A DNA stretch of 60,159 bases from CAVOGJ01 sp963700865 (GCA_963700865.1 CAVOZC010000015.1:1-60159), one strand, 5' to 3'; positions 1 to 11,884 are shown, numbered from the stretch's first letter. The notes: a model not told the origin generated them from the letters alone. Made by a program: numbers and translations.

Positions 1-3000
1 AGAGGGGCAACTGCAGCCGAAAACCGCCGCTCAGGTCGACGTCGAGCTGATTCAGCAAGGCTGGGATATCGGACAGGTACATCCGTTGCGGCGCGGTGGC
101 CGGGAATCCGATCGTAAACGCAGCAGGCGCCGCGGATGGACCGGCTCCGTCCTGGTCGAGAAGCAGGCTGCCGCCGCGGACATACAACGACAGGGCTCCC
201 AAAACAGTCACATCCACATTCACACTTGGTGCGGCGACTTTCGCGGTCACGCCAAACGTCGAATCACGACTGACAAATGGTCGTGGCAGCAACGGATTTG
301 CCAGATCGATGCCCACATTCAGATGGAAAGTTAGCGCACCCTGGAAGGGAATGGTCTCCGCGGAACTGACTTCCAACAGATGCCCGGCACCGGGCAGGTT
401 GCTTAGCGGCCCCAACGAACCAAAGTCAAGATTTAGATCGAGTGCCTCACTGACGGAGCGAGAAAAATCGATCTGAAAAGTGAGCGCCTGGTCTTGATAC
501 AACAGGTCGAGCACCGGCATGACACCTGGCAAAACCTGGTTCAACCCGACCTGCAGTCGCGCTTCGAGGTCTTCCAGCACGTTTGCCCGATTCGCGGGCT
601 GCTGCATCTCCTGCACAAGCTGCGCAAAATCATCCGCAAAACCGAGCAGATCGCCGGCGGACAATCCCACACCGGGAATTTCCACCCCCAGGATTTTCGA
701 TTTAGCCATCTCGACCAACGAGTCAGCCAACGTGCGGAGCGCTGCCAGCACGTCGTCAAAGTCCATATCCTGGAAGCTATTCAGCCCGGCCAGCAGCGAC
801 TGGTTGAGATTCAATTGCGGTAACGCTCCCACATAATCAGCAACCGTGACGCTGATCTGGTGTTGACCGGCAGGGATCGTCGACGGCAAATTCAAATCGA
901 TGCCCGAAGCGTTGACCGCGATGTTGTCGATGTAAAAGCGGGACGATCCGCTGAGCGCGGGCGTACCGAGCGTGGTCGGATCGGATGTCAGGGCCTCGTA
1001 GAGGTCGAGAAGTCCCAGTCGAGCGCCACCGGCCGGCGCATACGAAAATTCGAGATCGCCGCCGGCGTTCAGCCCCCCGTTGATTCCAACAAATCCGAAC
1101 GTCGCCGCGGCGCTAAGTTGTCCACTCAGACCAAAGCACGCTTCCAGCACCTGATCCTTGATGAAAATGTGATTGGCGACGTTGTCAAAGGCATCCGACG
1201 ACGCGGGTAAATGCAGCGACGTGACCGCCGGATTGGCAGCGGCGGCCGTGATGCGGAGGGTCGGGGTGGCTGTGATCTGGGTCGTGGCCAATTGGATCTT
1301 ATTGCCGTTCCGTTCGGCCTTGACTTGCGCGGCCAAACCGGCGGTTGCGAGCACTACATTGATGTCGGCGACCAGATCATCGATCGATGCATTCCCCGTG
1401 CCGAACAGCCGTACTTCGACCGGAGCGTCCCCGCCAACCTGCAATTGAAAAATCGCTTCGCCGGTAAAATTGCCGCTGGCCGGAGCGGCGGCCGTCGCGA
1501 TAATCTGCGCCGAAATCGGCGATACATCGATACCAAACGTCAGATCAACGTCGACACTTCCTCCAAACGTGAGGTTTCCGGCCGCCTCGACGTTGGCGAT
1601 CGGTCCGAGGCTCGCGTCAAATTGGAAACCGACTGCCGCATCGATGAGCTTCGTATAGTCGATCGTGTACGTAAGTTCGCGAGAGTTGACATCAAAGACA
1701 GGATTTATCGCCGCGGGATCCACGCCCAAGGCCATGGCCAATTGGGTGGCCAGCGACTGGGCCCCGGTAAAGCTGGGATCCCCGGCGAGCGTCTCCAACT
1801 GGTCGACGAAATCCAGCCCCAGGTCGACGGCATCCCCCAGCCGCTTGTCGGTAAAGGGGACTTCAAAGTTGAACACCGACGACTGTCCAAGTTCCTTGAG
1901 TCGCGTCGCCAGGCTGCGCAGCATGGCCAGGATCGAATCGGCATCGAACGAACTGAAATTGATGATCTGGTCGAAATTCTGCAGCGTCACATTGGGAAGC
2001 GTTCCGTCGAACAGGTTGTTATCGTTGATCACGATCGTGGGCGGATTCACCGTGGAGGTGCTGAAGCCGCCCAGACTGGCGTGGACGGGCAATTCGGCTT
2101 CGATGGAGGACGTGAGCGCCACTCCAACAAGGTCGCTCAATGGCGTATCCGTTAGCTCGCTCAGCGAGAGATGGCCGTCAAGATTCGCATCCTGCAGGGT
2201 GGCTTGCAGCGTCGCGTCGACCAGGACCACACCGTTTTCAACACCCGCGTCCAGAAATCCCAGCGTAAGAGAAATATCGGCATCGTAGAGATCGACGCGG
2301 GCGCTGGCGGATAAGTTGTTCACGACAAGAAAAAACGCTTCACCAGGTTCATCCAATTTCGACAGGTCGACGCCCAACGTAAAGTCGAAATTGAACTGAC
2401 CCACGAGATCGGCCGTCACCGATAGATCGATAGCTCCACCCAGGGAACTGGCAGCGAAACCAAGATCCAGGGGAACATCCGACGCAGTCACGTTCTTCGT
2501 AAAGTTGATATCGAAGAGGAACTGCGTGCCGATCTCGCGGAAACCGGTGTCACCTGCGTTGGAGTTAAGCCCCGAATTCAAGAGTCCGAGCAGGCCGTCC
2601 ACCGTGTGCTCGCCACCTGTCTGCAGGTAATTGTGTACTGGGACCACGACATCCGATTGAAACGAGTTCGCGGGATCGACAGAGTCATTCAGTGACTTGC
2701 CGTTGAGCGCCGGAAGCGGTGCTTGAAACTCTGGTGAGGAACGGATGCCATCGAGCGCGCTCTGCGCAGCCCCCAGCACGCCCATCAGCCCTTCTTCGGC
2801 GGAACGTGGAATTGGGACCGACGACGAGGGACGACCCACGAATGCGGAAAAGTGACCAAAGTGTCCGGCCGAGTAATAGACGAACGGGAGCTTGTCGAGT
2901 GTCGTACCCTCGAAGGCGTTGCCTGGAAAACTGGTCCAGGTCCGCGGATCGTTGTAATAAAACGAGGAAATGCTGGCTCCACTGGATGACGAAGCTTTCG

Positions 3001-6000
3001 CGAGCGTGTTGATCTGACTCAAGATATCCGACAGCACGTAGGGATCGTTGCTGTTTCCGTCCCCGTTCAGGTCGGGACTGTCCACGAAAAAATCGCGCAT
3101 CGCCAGTAGCTCGGCGGCGGTCGTGTTTACTTTGGGAAACACGTCACTCAAAAAGTTGCGCGGCGCATTATGCGAAACGGGATAGAAGATGCTGAAGTCC
3201 TGCGGAGACGCCTGATCGATTTCGAGTTGCTTGTCGATCCGGATCGTTTTTTGCGTCGAGTTAATGGCGATCACTCGCGCGGTGAGAACGGGGCTGAGCG
3301 CCACCACAGCAGGGAAACTGGGGTTGTACAGATTCGCAAGTAGGTCAAAGTCAACGGCGGTAAAATTCGCGTCGACTTGCAGCGTGTCGGTTGTACCGGC
3401 GACCGTATACCACTTGCCGGAGGTCTGGTGAATCACATGCGTGTCGCCATTCGGATCGAGCGCGGTTTTGGCCACGGCCACTTTCACGGGATTTCCGGCC
3501 ACGAGTCGCGTCTTGTAGAACGGCCGGTCGAGAAACTCATCGGTGACCACATCGAATGCCATTTCGCGGCCGCCGTCAAAGACGTTACCCTCCCGCGCGA
3601 CTCGCAGGGTGGCGCTGGTGGCTGGCGTGGCCGGGATTCCCGTCTCGCCTCCCACGAACGTGCTGGCATAGTGAAACGGCAGCGGCGTTTGACTGGCCGC
3701 AATGCGACGCTGACCGGCATTCTTCAAAATGCCGGCGGCCCAACTTGTGCCCCAGACTTCCGGGTTGGTACAGCCAGCCGCCTGACCCAACGCGACACAC
3801 GTCGCCCCATCCGTCATGACGAAGTCGACTCCCGCACCGGCTACGAGCTTGACCCATCTCGGCGCGGCCGAGGAATTCAGCGTCCCGGGCCCGTACTCGT
3901 TGGCGAACAACAACTCGGTGGCGTCGGACGGACTTTTCTCCTGGTGATTCACCGCGGCGTTGAACAGCCGCACGGCTTCCTGCGTCCGCTCTCCATAGAC
4001 GCCGTCGACAATCAGCGGCTGGCCATCCGCGCTGGGATAACCGAGATGTTTGAGTCGCTGTTGCGCCCGCAACCGCGAAACGACATCGGTGCCGCCCGTC
4101 ACGACGTGAGCCCCCGACGTTGAGTAGCCTCGTTTGACCTCGACTAGAAAATCGCGCACGACCCCGTTGATCGTGATCTGTCCGGTAATGACGCCCTGGA
4201 ATCCCGGCGACATTCAAATCCGAGTCAACGATCGCACCGTTCGCGGCGGGAACCAGATAGAATCGCCCAGTCGACGCAAATGGCTGGTTTTCCGCCCGTG
4301 TGGACAAGACGACCTTCGCATCTTCCGACGCGAACTGTTGTAGATGGATGTCACCGAGCGCATCGGTAACCTGGGTGTACCCAGTGAACGTCAGATTGGT
4401 GAAGCTGGTGCCACCGAAGCTCTTTTTCAAATCAACCTGCAGGACATCCCCTGTGCGGCCGTCGACGACCGCCGTATGGACAAATTCCAGGTTTCCCGCC
4501 AGCGGCGTACTGAAGGCATTCTTCAGTCCCAACGGCCCTGTCGAATTCAGTCGCAAGCGGTAGGCGCCAGCCGCCAGCCCACCACCGTTCACGCTCAGTA
4601 CCACTTCATTGCTGCCGATCCGATACCGCACCGGAACCGTGGTACCGGTGGGCGTGCCGGGCAAGTTATAACCAAGGGTAAATGTGTGGGTCGTGTCGTC
4701 CGATGTGTCGAACAGATTGTCGGGTCCGGCTCCTTTAAGTTGGTAATTCGCCAACTGATTGACCGTCGCCGGGTCGAGGGCGCCGTTGAAATCGATCTGA
4801 ACTTCGGTGATGCGATTCGTATTGAGGTCGCGTTGCCAAGACACTTCATTTACCATGGGAGCCGCCACGACATCGGAAACGGCCCGATTGGCATTGACGC
4901 GACCGACGCCCAGATCTCCAGCCACCCACTCATTCCCGCTTACGGCGTCGATCGGATCGGCCGTCGCCAGCAGCCGCGTGACGACCTGGTCTCGCGTGTC
5001 GTTGGGGAATTGAGACCAGATCAGGCCCGCGACCGCTGATACGATGGGCGCCGAAAAGCTTGTTCCGCTCTTGAACTCGTGGGTCTCGACAAACGTCGCG
5101 GGCTTCGCCCAATTTTTGGCATCACCCACTGTAAAAGAAGGTACTTGAATCAACTCTCCTGGCGCCGAGATGTCGATGCCTCGTCCGAAATTGCTAAAGC
5201 CGGTGATCGTGTCGTCGTCGTCGGTGGCCGCCGCATTGATCCATTCGCCAAAACGAGCCTCCTTCGGATCGGCATCGCCTTTCCCATCGGGTCCGCCATT
5301 GCCGGCTGACTTCACAATTAACGCACCGGCGTTGTAAGCCATATCAAGGGCCGTCGCCACGCTGGGGGCCGTCGCCAGAAAACCAGCGTCCGTCTCCCAA
5401 CTGAGGCTCATATTCACAATCAGTCTGGTCAGGGGTTTGCCCGGACCCAGGAAACTCGCAGCGTAGGCAATTCCCTGCGTCAGGGACTCATTCGTGCGCG
5501 CCGCTCCCCAACACGCGAATGGGCAGAATCTGGACACCCGTGCCGGCGTTCTTTCCCCCGGCAACTCCCGCCACACCGTAATGATCGTCCATCAGTGCGG
5601 CGGCGGTCCCCGCGACAGCAGTGCCGTGATCCTCACTTTTTGTCGTGTCTCCCACTTTGTAGGGGACAGGTGAGGGGTCGTTGTCGCCTCCGTTGAGCGT
5701 CACATTGAGCGCCGTGGAAACGAAATCCCAACCCTGGGTATCGTCGACGAATCCATTGTTGTCGTTATCGATATGGTCACCCGGGATTTCTCCAGGATTT
5801 GTCCAGATATTGGAACGCGTAGTGGACTGCAGGTCATCGTGAGATGTCAGCACACCCGTATCCAAGACTGCGATGACCACGTTGCGACTGCCAGTCGTGA
5901 CATCCCAAGCCTGGGGTGCTGAGATCGTGTCGAGATACCACTGTTGATCTCGCAGGGTATCGTTCACGACGAGGTTTGGTTCTACCGGCATGTAATAATT

Positions 6001-6462
6001 GGGCTGCGCCCATTCCACGAAGGCCAGCGAGTTGAGCATGTCGAGCGTGTCGAGCGTATTGCTCGTCGGTGGCAGATCGAAGCGGCCCACAGCCAGATTG
6101 GTGCCGCTGGAGTCTTGAAAGCTGTACGAGAGTGCAAAGTCATCCACGATGTCTCGCAGCCCTTGCGGCCAGTTTTGGCTCGTCAGGAAATTCTCCACCT
6201 CGGAGCGGTTCTCCCATACGGTGGGAGTCTGGATCGCGACCAGCGCCTGCCCCTGGACAAACGACTGGCCGGCAGCGTCGATCCCCAAGACGAATGGTTG
6301 GGCGACCGTTGTGGCCGATAGCAATAATCGCTGCTCAAGCGATTCGATTTGGATACCCTGGCGGAAAAAGGGACTTACTCTTCGCGACCTGCTCTTCCGC
6401 GTTAATGGTCCGTAAGCGGCCTGCCGGCCTCGCCGACGAGATTTACTCGAGTTTCGCGTCAT
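1..6462 (-). CDS. Giant exported subtilisin-like serine protease with PG-binding-like domain (3' end beyond window; two frameshifts)
   Basis: The N-terminus carries the planctomycete export-type motif LEQRLLLSA (residues 42-50) after a basic leader. An S8 peptidase domain follows, with catalytic Asp in LDTG (about 201), His in DHGTAVAG (about 279), the oxyanion SAGN and Ser in GTSFSAP. The frame breaks near 5496-5502 (one surplus base in GGCGCGC) and near 4194-4196 (surplus base in GGG). Joining the frames gives continuous protein-like sequence to the window edge, about 2,150 residues. Soon after the second break is a peptidoglycan-binding-1-like segment (about 3970-4080: LGY, then DGVYG). 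Downstream are at least three related beta-rich segments of unknown function. The start has AGGGGA 6 nt upstream. A secreted or surface protease/adhesin is likely. The frameshifts are more probably sequence errors than inactivation. Confidence 0.8.
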
Positions 6463-6748
6463 CGTGGTCCCCTAGAAGAGTCGTTCGCCTATCCGTGAGA
6501 TCTGCGCAACGAAGGACCGGGCACGCAAGGAAAACGAGCCGTTTGGCGGAAAAGACCCAAGAAACGCGTGGACACGCCCTCGCCTGCAGCCAGCGGCTTC
6601 GTCGGGGGGCGGTTGCTGGCCTGTCCTTTGACTCCGGGGAAGAAGACTCCGGCTGGCAGCCTACGCCTCGACGTTCGTCGCGCCGCCGCCGAGGGGAAGC
6701 CATGACAGGCTGGAAGCCTATCCCACGACGGCTTCGGCGTGTGGGAAG
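6463..6748. other. Intergenic region with a small palindrome
   Basis: Gap between the start of the subtilase gene and the end of the kinase gene. It contains an AGGCT-GGA-AGCCT hairpin at 6707-6719, a member of the GGCTGGAAGCC family of short palindromes seen elsewhere in this window. No convincing gene. Confidence 0.5.
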
Positions 6749-9700
6749 TTAGTCTTCCTCTTGCCGCCAGCGGGCGGCCTCCTGTTCATTGCCCAGGGAT
6801 TCATACAGCGTGACCAACCGGGTCCGGGCAGAGGACAGCCGTGAAGTGGCGGAGGGCGGAATCTGCTCCCGATGCTGATGCAATCCCTGGCAGCCTGCCA
6901 GTAACCGAGTCTCGGCCTCGGCCGGCTTACCACCACCGAGCAAGGCGGCTCCCAGGGTCGCTTCCGCGTCAAACGTCTTCCACCCATCCGGCTCTAGCCG
7001 ACGACGAACGTCCCAGGCTGGGCGGACGACTGACTCGGCTTCCGCGAATCGCTCTTGTCGCAGCAGATTCTCCGCCAGCAACGTCATCCCATCGGCCCAC
7101 CGGATCGACTCATTCCCGTACCGGGCGCTCAAGGCATCGATCAATTCCCGCCACAGGGGCTCGGCCATTTCCGGTTGGCCTTGCCGGTCGAGAAGCAAGG
7201 CCTGATTTCGCAGATAGAGTTGTGTTTGCGGGTGAGCCACGCCCAACCGCTGACGCGCACCATCCACCGCTTCTCGCAGCAGCGGTGCGGCCTCGTCGTA
7301 ACGTCCGGCTTCCGAGAGCAGTTCCCCCAACTGGTTCAGCGTGCGTAGCGTGTCCGGATGGTCGGCCCCCAGGTTTTTGCGGCGGCCGTCCAAGGCCTGC
7401 CGAAACAAGCGTTCCGCTTCATCATGCTTGCCCAGTTCGTTGGCGATCATCGCCAGGTTGTTGAGACTGATCAATGTCTCCAGATGATCGGCACCCGATT
7501 GGGCGAGTCGACCTGCGTAAATCTGTTGAAAGAGCGGCTCGGCTTCCGCATATTGGCCCCGTGCATTCAACACGTTGGCCACATCGTTCAGGCAGTGCAG
7601 GGTGTTGAGATGGTCGGGCCCGAGTTGACGCTGTCGCACTTGCAGAATCTGGCGATAGATGGGGTCTGCGTCCTCATATCGCTCCAATTCCATGTAACAG
7701 GAGGCCAGGTTTCCGGTGGCAGTAAGCGTCATTGGGTGTTCAGCGCCGAGGGTCGCTTGAAAACCCGCCGCGACGTCGTGCAAGAGCGGTTCGGCGTCCT
7801 CGAATCGTCCGGTGGAAAGGTAGATCAGTGCCAGAAGATTCATGGCTGACAGGCTGTCACTATGATCCAGACCGGAAGTGGCTCGGTAGCCTTCGATGGA
7901 TTGCTTTGTCAGCGCTTCCGCCTGATCGTATTCTCCCAGTTGCAAGTAGACAGCGGCCAGGTTGCCGACGCTTTGCAGGGTGGAAGGATGGTTCGGGCCC
8001 AGTTTGGCCGAGCGGAGGTCGACGGCCTGCTGGAGGAGCGACGCGGCCTCGCCGAAACGACCTAGATTGTAGAAGACCCTCGCGAGACCATCGCTGCTGG
8101 ACAGTGTCGCGGGGTGGTCTTCGCCCGAGTCGCGTTTGCGGGCCTCCCAGACCTGCCGGTACAGCGACTCGGCTTCCTCGTCCTGGCGACGATCGTCCAG
8201 CACCGAGGCGAGAGACTGCATGATGTTCAGACGCAGCTCCTCGCCTTCGGCCGGTGTGGTACGCAGATGTTCCAGGCAGTCGCGGAGCAGCCGTTCCGCC
8301 TCGACGAAGTCACCCTGTCCTCGGTAGACCATGGCGAGGCATTCGCGACTGGTGAGCACGTCCGGGTCCGCGGCGGATCGTTGCGACTGGAAACCATCGA
8401 CCGCAAGCTGAAATGTCTGCCGGGCTCGGTCGTATTGCTCTTGCTCCAGATAAGCGATCCCCAACGAACGGAGAGCCCGGAGTGTGTCGAGATGATTCGC
8501 GCCCAATAGGTCTCGTCGCAATTCGACTGACCGTTCCAGATGCTGCCTGGCCCGCGCGTCCTCGCCGAGCGCGAGATAGCTATTGCCGAGGGTGAGTTGG
8601 ATCGCGGACTCGGTAAGCGGCTGGTCTGAGAAACGACTCTCGATCCGCGTGGCCGCTCGATCGAGCAACTCACGGACGGTTACGTCTTTGTCACGCTCGA
8701 TCCCCAGCGGCTGGTTGGCAATGTCGGCTTGTTCCAGCAAATCTTTCTGCAGAAAATCGTTCACCGAGTCCGCGATGGCCAGCTGCGCTTGCGATTCAAC
8801 TCGGGCCGCTTCCGCGCGCTGCCATTGCACGTAGATGCCGGCCCAGGCAGCAAGGATGACGCAGCTGAGCGCCGTCGCCAGCGTGGCAATGAGCGGATTC
8901 CGGCGACACCACCGCCATGCATGTTCTCGATAGGGAATGCGGCGAGCGAACGGCGGTCGACCTTCCAGAAACCGTCGCAGATCGGTCGCGAGCTCCTCGG
9001 CCGTTGGATAGCGCTGGGCGGGTTCCTTATCGATGGCGCGGAGGATAATGGTTTCCAGGTCCTTAGGTATGGCGGGGTCGCAGTTCCTGGGACCTGTCGG
9101 ATGAACGTGTTGAATCAGATGCATCAGTCCCGCGTGATCCGATGCTGCAATGGCTGGCCGCAACGTAGCGAACTCGTACAGCATCAGTCCCACGCCGTAA
9201 ACATCGCTACGCTGATCCACCTGGCCGCAAAATCGCTCGGGACTCATATAGCGCAACGTGCCCAGCAGATTTCCATCCATCGTCAACGGATCGCTGCCCA
9301 ACTTGGCCAAGCCAAAATCGGTCAACCAGGCGCAACCGTCGAGATCGAGAATGACATTGGCCGGTTTGACATCTCTGTGGAGGACTCCATGGGCATGCGC
9401 GTAAGCCAGCGCCTCGACAACCTGCAGCATGATTCCCGCGATGTTTTCGAAATAGTCGTGGCGCGAAGCGTGCCTGCTCGGCGGCCGATTCCCGTCCGCG
9501 AAGCCCTCAGGGCCACGCGATCGGGCCAGCGGCGACTTGCCGCCAGAAGGACGAACACGACGTGCCGCTGGCGATGAGGTCGACCGGGTGTCGGGGGCCG
9601 CAATTCTGGTCGAACGATCCGTGTCCACCGGTCCAGCTGCCACTTGGGGATCGAACAGGTGGCGACTGATCGAGTGGGCGCGGGTGTGGTCGTTCGCATT

Positions 9701-10261
9701 TGCCAGGGTGGACCGGTCCGCCGGATCGGTGCCACGCAACCGCACCAGTTCCAGCCACACTTCCGCCAAGGTATCGCCATCGATGAACTGCATGGCGTAG
9801 TACTCAATCCCCTCCTGCTCGCCCACCTCAAATACGGGGACGATATTGGTATGGTGCAGGTTCGCCGCAGCCCGCGCTTCAAGTTGAAAGCGGGCTCGCC
9901 GTGAGGCGTCTTTGCCATGGCTGGGAGGCAGCACCTTCACGGCCACCCGTCGTGCGAGCGTGGTCTGATTGGCCTCGAAGACGATGCCCATGCCCCCCCG
10001 AGCTATTTCCCGTACCAGCTGAAACTCTCCCAGCCTGTCAGGAATGTCGGCAAACTTCGCGTCCGCCCCGTCAAAGCGAGGGTCATCGCCGAACTGTTCG
10101 ACAAGTTCCAGTGTGCCAAAAAGTTCTCGAATCTCCTGGGCCAGATCGGGATGAAGAGCCGCATAATCCTCAATGCAGGGCGCTTCACCGAGTCTCCTTC
10201 GTGCTAGATAGTCTTCGGAAAGTCTGGCGAGCAACTGCGTCCTGGATTCCGTCGGGCTCAT
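6749..10261 (-). CDS. Membrane Ser/Thr protein kinase with C-terminal kinesin-light-chain-like TPR array
   Basis: A protein of 1,170 residues. The Hanks-type kinase domain spans about residues 80-435: glycine-rich ARGGMG (87-92), VAVK Lys at 109, HRD at 295-297, DFG at 315-317. Between the hinge and the HRD there is an unusual low-complexity insert of roughly 100 residues (about 165-265). One transmembrane helix (about 456-480) follows. The outer part consists of about a dozen 42-residue TPRs with the recurrent pattern LG..HP.TL...NLA, as in TPR_10/12 repeats. The kinase is probably cytoplasmic with the TPRs on the other side of the membrane. It lies 12 bp downstream of an ECF sigma factor gene, the standard planctomycete sigma/kinase pairing, so it probably takes part in signalling with that sigma factor. 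Substrates are unknown. Confidence 0.9.
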   Translation of the reverse strand: MSPTESRTQLLARLSEDYLARRRLGEAPCIEDYAALHPDLAQEIRELFGTLELVEQFGDDPRFDGADAKFADIPDRLGEFQLVREIARGGMGIVFEANQTTLARRVAVKVLPPSHGKDASRRARFQLEARAAANLHHTNIVPVFEVGEQEGIEYYAMQFIDGDTLAEVWLELVRLRGTDPADRSTLANANDHTRAHSISRHLFDPQVAAGPVDTDRSTRIAAPDTRSTSSPAARRVRPSGGKSPLARSRGPEGFADGNRPPSRHASRHDYFENIAGIMLQVVEALAYAHAHGVLHRDVKPANVILDLDGCAWLTDFGLAKLGSDPLTMDGNLLGTLRYMSPERFCGQVDQRSDVYGVGLMLYEFATLRPAIAASDHAGLMHLIQHVHPTGPRNCDPAIPKDLETIILRAIDKEPAQRYPTAEELATDLRRFLEGRPPFARRIPYREHAWRWCRRNPLIATLATALSCVILAAWAGIYVQWQRAEAARVESQAQLAIADSVNDFLQKDLLEQADIANQPLGIERDKDVTVRELLDRAATRIESRFSDQPLTESAIQLTLGNSYLALGEDARARQHLERSVELRRDLLGANHLDTLRALRSLGIAYLEQEQYDRARQTFQLAVDGFQSQRSAADPDVLTSRECLAMVYRGQGDFVEAERLLRDCLEHLRTTPAEGEELRLNIMQSLASVLDDRRQDEEAESLYRQVWEARKRDSGEDHPATLSSSDGLARVFYNLGRFGEAASLLQQAVDLRSAKLGPNHPSTLQSVGNLAAVYLQLGEYDQAEALTKQSIEGYRATSGLDHSDSLSAMNLLALIYLSTGRFEDAEPLLHDVAAGFQATLGAEHPMTLTATGNLASCYMELERYEDADPIYRQILQVRQRQLGPDHLNTLHCLNDVANVLNARGQYAEAEPLFQQIYAGRLAQSGADHLETLISLNNLAMIANELGKHDEAERLFRQALDGRRKNLGADHPDTLRTLNQLGELLSEAGRYDEAAPLLREAVDGARQRLGVAHPQTQLYLRNQALLLDRQGQPEMAEPLWRELIDALSARYGNESIRWADGMTLLAENLLRQERFAEAESVVRPAWDVRRRLEPDGWKTFDAEATLGAALLGGGKPAEAETRLLAGCQGLHQHREQIPPSATSRLSSARTRLVTLYESLGNEQEAARWRQEED

Positions 10262-10273
10262 GATATGCGATTC

Positions 10274-10888
10274 CTATTCATTGCCCAGGTGCCAGTCAGA
10301 ACGGCTGAGCTCGTCGATCGAATTGAGAATCTCACGCAGCTTTTGCAGTGCCCGCACGTAGCGACTGCTGGCTGCGGATTCGCCCAGCCCGAGTACGCTG
10401 GCAGCCTCCGCGTTGGTCATGCGTTCAAAATTACGCAGCACGATGCATTCTCGATCGATGACGTCCAGCGATTCGAGCGCCTCAATTAACCGGCATTCCA
10501 ACTCCTTACGGATCGCCGCATGACTTGGTGTTGTCAACTGCTTCAAGAGCTGCGCGGCGAGGATCATCGATGTCCCCGAATCGGCAGAGCGTGCAATCTC
10601 GCGAAGGACGGAACGAGACTGGACGCGGAGGTGTTTGCGATGCATTTCCGCCAACTTTTGCAGGGCCAGCAAGCGGAGCCACACAATGAGAGGCATACTC
10701 TGCTGCCGTTCGAATTCCTTCCGCCTGCGGGTGGCTTCGAGAAAACACTCCTGCAGCACGTCCGCCGCGTCCAACCGCCCGCCCAGTCGCGGGTCCATGC
10801 GGACGTGGATCATGCGTTCCAGCCGATCCTGAGTTTGCAGCAGACGTTCTCCCCAGGCGGGATCGGTGGCTTCGCTTTCCGGGCTCAC
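10274..10888 (-). CDS. ECF-type RNA polymerase sigma factor, planctomycete STK-associated type
   Basis: About 204 residues from the GTG at 10888; the open frame extends further upstream to 11167, but without family-like sequence. Region 2 is visible as RLDAADVLQECFLEA and region 4 as the LDVIDRECIVLRNFE...TNAEAA..LG helix-turn-helix. The length is typical for this family. No strong Shine-Dalgarno precedes the GTG, so the start is uncertain. The gene is followed after 12 bp by the kinase-TPR gene and is likely co-transcribed with it. This sigma class lacks an obvious anti-sigma gene here; control through the neighbouring kinase is inferred from family knowledge. Confidence 0.85.
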   Translation of the reverse strand: MSPESEATDPAWGERLLQTQDRLERMIHVRMDPRLGGRLDAADVLQECFLEATRRRKEFERQQSMPLIVWLRLLALQKLAEMHRKHLRVQSRSVLREIARSADSGTSMILAAQLLKQLTTPSHAAIRKELECRLIEALESLDVIDRECIVLRNFERMTNAEAASVLGLGESAASSRYVRALQKLREILNSIDELSRSDWHLGNE

Positions 10889-11040
10889 ATGAGTTCGCCT
10901 GCAGGGGAGGATACGCTCGATCGCGCGTTCCGGACGATGGAACGGGTATTGTCCGGTTGAGCATGCTGCTCTGATTCTGCGCGCGGGGCTCGGGCCACGC
11001 AAGAGATGAGCCCATTTTCTGCCAGAATTTTCCCGAGTCA

Positions 11041-11232
11041 GGTGGCTGGGGCGTCTCACGTAGCGGGAAGCCGCAGCCACGACGGCCAATTCACCTCGTG
11101 GCTGGGGCATCTTGCCCCAGTCGGAGATCGGGCTCAGGCACCATCCAGGCGGGAAGCCAGGAAACACACACGACTGCGGCGGGAAGCCACAGCCACGATA
11201 CAGATGACTGCGGCTGGAAGCCGCAGCCGGTT
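11041..11232. repeat. Cluster of short palindromic repeats (GTGGCTG/CAGCCAC family)
   Basis: Several inverted repeats lie side by side. GTGGCTG (11042-11048) faces CAGCCAC (11074-11080). CTGGGGCA-TCT-TGCCCCAG is perfect at 11102-11120. CTGCGGCT-GGA-AGCCGCAG is perfect at 11208-11226. Related elements occur near 6707, 37401 and 52938-53240, always between or at the ends of genes. Confidence 0.75.
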
Positions 11233-11461
11233 ACGAACGCCGCGGCGACTCGCCGGTCGGCGAGTCCGAATTGAGCAGCTTCTCCACCCGCTCGAGCAAA
11301 TTGATCCCGGACGATTCGGGCGGATAACTGGTGCTTTCGGGATCGCACGCCTCGAATTCACCATGACAATGTCGGCAGACGACGTTGCGCCCCAGATACT
11401 GGACACGGACCTCCAGCGACCTTCCGCAGATCGGGCATGGTTGGGAAAAGTACGTTGCCAT
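11231..11461 (-). CDS. Small double-CxxC zinc-ribbon protein
   Basis: A 76-residue protein with CPICG near the N-terminus and CRHCHGEF about 20 residues later, which together would bind one zinc. The C-terminal half is short, acidic to neutral and unstructured-looking. A perfect AGGAGGT ribosome-binding site lies 6 nt upstream of the ATG, which supports translation of this small frame. It sits between the sigma/kinase pair and the divergent ABC exporter operon. Small proteins of this type are widespread in planctomycetes, but no function is known to me. The stop codon lies at the edge of the palindromic repeat cluster. Confidence 0.8.
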   Translation of the reverse strand: MATYFSQPCPICGRSLEVRVQYLGRNVVCRHCHGEFEACDPESTSYPPESSGINLLERVEKLLNSDSPTGESPRRS

Positions 11462-11884
11462 GGTTCACCTCCTGTTACCGGCCGCATCGACGCCCCGGCA
11501 TCGTACCAGATTCAACCTCGAAAAACAAAGTAAGCCCACTGGCTGGCCTCCCATCGTCAGATCCGTGACAGATCGCAGCCTTCATCGGGTGCCGCAGGTT
11601 TGCCGCGTGCGGTACGGGAGGGACGTCACGTCCGCCCCGATTCCAGCCGCCAGGCGGCGGATAAACCGGGGAAAACTCCGAATAATTGCCAAAGGCCCGG
11701 TTTCCGCCTGAGAATCGAACATCAACGGGACAGTTGGGACTGGCGAAGAACGTAACCACCGTTGCAACTGTTTCGGCGACCGCCTGGGACGCGTAGCGTG
11801 CCGGGGCGTTGGCCGTTGGTCGCGGTGCGTGGGACGCCTACAATTCTCGCGTTCCGGCATTTGATGCTTTGATAAAGGCCCTCC
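11462..11884. other. Divergent intergenic region, no gene seen
   Basis: About 420 bp between the zinc-ribbon gene and the ABC exporter operon, which are divergently transcribed. Open frames here are short, with no recognisable protein features. It should hold the promoters of both units, but I cannot assign -35/-10 boxes with confidence. Confidence 0.4.

Noticed and set aside
860..2288. Long plus-strand frames (e.g. 1211-2155, 1665-2288)
   Set aside because: Arg/Gln-rich or Ser/Ala-rich translations antisense to the giant subtilase gene, whose minus frame gives far more protein-like sequence.
10889..11167. N-terminal extension of the ECF sigma frame
   Set aside because: Overlaps the palindromic repeat cluster, has no sigma-like sequence, and would make the protein far longer than the family.
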